From Chitinophagaceae bacterium (GTDB lineage Bacteria; Bacteroidota; Bacteroidia; Chitinophagales; Chitinophagaceae), in contig JAEUVB010000012.1 in assembly GCA_016786845.1 (NCBI GenBank), positions 186,001 to 250,000 on the forward strand: a DNA stretch of 64,000 bases, given 5' to 3'. The position numbers were made by a program, and so were the translations under genes. Shown here one piece after another: positions 63,291-64,000 of this stretch. The notes under the pieces are model-generated. The model had not been told where the DNA came from. It saw only the letters and a program-made list of their open reading frames with translations, and ran no database searches. Position 1 is the stretch's first letter. Each line of letters opens with the position of its first letter.

Positions 63291-63298
63291 CAAAGATG
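63291..63298 (-). promoter_or_regulatory. Probable -7 box (CATCTTTG) of the NmrA-like gene
   Basis: A one-mismatch TAnnTTTG box on the minus strand, 32 nt before the ATG. No TTTG is present 20 bp upstream of it, as might be expected of an activator-dependent promoter. Confidence 0.45.
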
Positions 63299-63325
63299 GG
63301 GGAAACGAGAGGAATTTGCTTATAT

Positions 63326-63354
63326 GATATCTTAAGAAATAGTCTTAAGATATC
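63326..63354. promoter_or_regulatory. 11-bp inverted repeat, candidate Crp/Fnr operator
   Basis: GATATCTTAAG and CTTAAGATATC are separated by 7 nt, ending exactly at the regulator stop codon. Its centre (63340) is about 55 bp upstream of the predicted transcription start of the NmrA-like gene, the position expected for a Crp/Fnr activator. It lacks a T tract and so is not a good terminator. Confidence 0.5.
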
Positions 63355-63936
63355 TTAAGATTCCACAATTTTCTTTCTAATTGCGCTCAGAAATTCGGGT
63401 GTTACGCCGAGGTATGAAGCAATTTGCACATTGCTTATTCTATTAAAAAAATGTGGGAAACGCTCCACAAAATCAAGATATCGCTCTTCGGCAGTAGAGC
63501 TTATATTTTGCAAGATTCTATTTTGCATACTGACTATGGCGTTTTCAGCAAGAACCCTGAAAATCCTATCGAATTTAGGATAATTTACAAAGAGCTTTAT
63601 TTGGTCTTCTTTTTTGCATTGCAGAATAATGGAATTCTCGATGGCTTCAATATTCAGCTTGCTCGGTTTTTCCGAATGAAAACTTCCAATGTCACCGACC
63701 CACCAATTCTCGACTGCGAACTGAAGATTGTGTTCCTTTCCTTTATCGTCGACGGTATATGATCTGAAACACCCTTCAATAATAAATGTATTCTGATTGC
63801 AAATATCCCCTTCTTGTAGAATGAACTGTTTACGTTTAATTTTACGTTCTTTAAAAATGTCTTCTATAATTAATTTCTCCTCCTCATTCAAAGGGATAAA
63901 CTTTTCAAAATAATTTATTAAAGGTTTTGTCGTCAT
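63355..63936 (-). CDS. Crp/Fnr-family transcriptional regulator
   Basis: The 193-aa protein has a cyclic-nucleotide-binding fold over residues ~10-120 (FILQEGDICNQNTFIIEGCFRSY, landmark LQEGDICNQNTFIIEG) and a C-terminal helix-turn-helix NVQIASYLGVTPEFLSAIRKK (landmark IASYLGVTPEFLS). It has no FNR cysteines. Adjacent NmrA-type genes are common targets of such regulators. The promoter lies in the 64 bp before the window edge and is not resolved. Confidence 0.87.
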   Translation of the reverse strand: MTTKPLINYFEKFIPLNEEEKLIIEDIFKERKIKRKQFILQEGDICNQNTFIIEGCFRSYTVDDKGKEHNLQFAVENWWVGDIGSFHSEKPSKLNIEAIENSIILQCKKEDQIKLFVNYPKFDRIFRVLAENAIVSMQNRILQNISSTAEERYLDFVERFPHFFNRISNVQIASYLGVTPEFLSAIRKKIVES

Positions 63937-64000
63937 TTTAAAATTGGCTGTTACGTTCCGACTGCTTCTGAAGTAGTTGACTTAAGAACCGTAAAACATC

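Overview
The window looks like a chromosomal segment of a Bacteroidota member, probably near Chitinophagales/Sphingobacteriales. Evidence: about seven secreted proteins end in Por/type IX secretion (T9SS) C-terminal sorting domains; a gliding-motility lipoprotein GldH is present; many genes carry the Bacteroidota -7 promoter box TAnnTTTG (TTTG-N20-TAnnTTTG at the two best sites) and lack Shine-Dalgarno sequences; LytTR signalling, a DUF4249-like lipoprotein and a GH3-family protein fit the same phylum. No rRNA, tRNA, CRISPR array, prophage or insertion sequence was found. Gene density is high and no gene looks broken.

Layout. 0.1-14.8 kb: M48 lipoprotease, two family-2 glycosyltransferases, ankyrin protein, pdxA, rfbC, HAD phosphatase, two T9SS cargo proteins, PfkB kinase, AhpD-like protein, a polytopic membrane protein, an L,D-transpeptidase-type protein and the C-terminal half of a split transketolase. 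15-23.7 kb: ispD, DUF4249-like lipoprotein, argS, sppA, folK, deoxynucleoside kinase, class I aldolase. 23.8-37.9 kb: beta-helix lipoprotein, comF-radA, Zn-protease, KdsC-like phosphatase, a YwqK/MORN-like protein with a ferredoxin divergent from a LuxC-type acyl-CoA reductase, MATE transporter, pepT, marC, yicC-gldH and lptB. 38-45.3 kb: GH3 protein, a compact SAM-hydrolase-like/ABM/aroB/aroA operon, mdh and ruvB. 45.4-64 kb: T9SS cargo genes, a LytTR two-component system directly upstream of three T9SS-sorted proteins (aryl-sulfotransferase-like, CBM-like, CotH-like), purK-purE, small metabolic genes, an MbnP/MbnH-like copper-type pair followed by a YHYH protein, and an NmrA-like reductase next to a Crp/Fnr regulator.

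The least explained features are non-coding. Two intergenic regions about 18 kb apart hold inverted copies of one element: a conserved leader of about 58 bp followed by 11 or 15 perfectly phased 21-bp repeats. Copy A also abuts a second, unrelated 21-bp repeat family. Another intergenic region (47.45-48.12 kb) is packed with structured repeats: a 77-bp direct duplication with two hairpins, a 13-bp-stem hairpin between the copies and a GC-rich block.

Many start codons lie only 3-7 nt after a -7 box, so leaderless or nearly leaderless mRNAs seem common; this also fixes several starts, including GTG and TTG codons. All function calls come from reading motifs by eye; no database search was possible.
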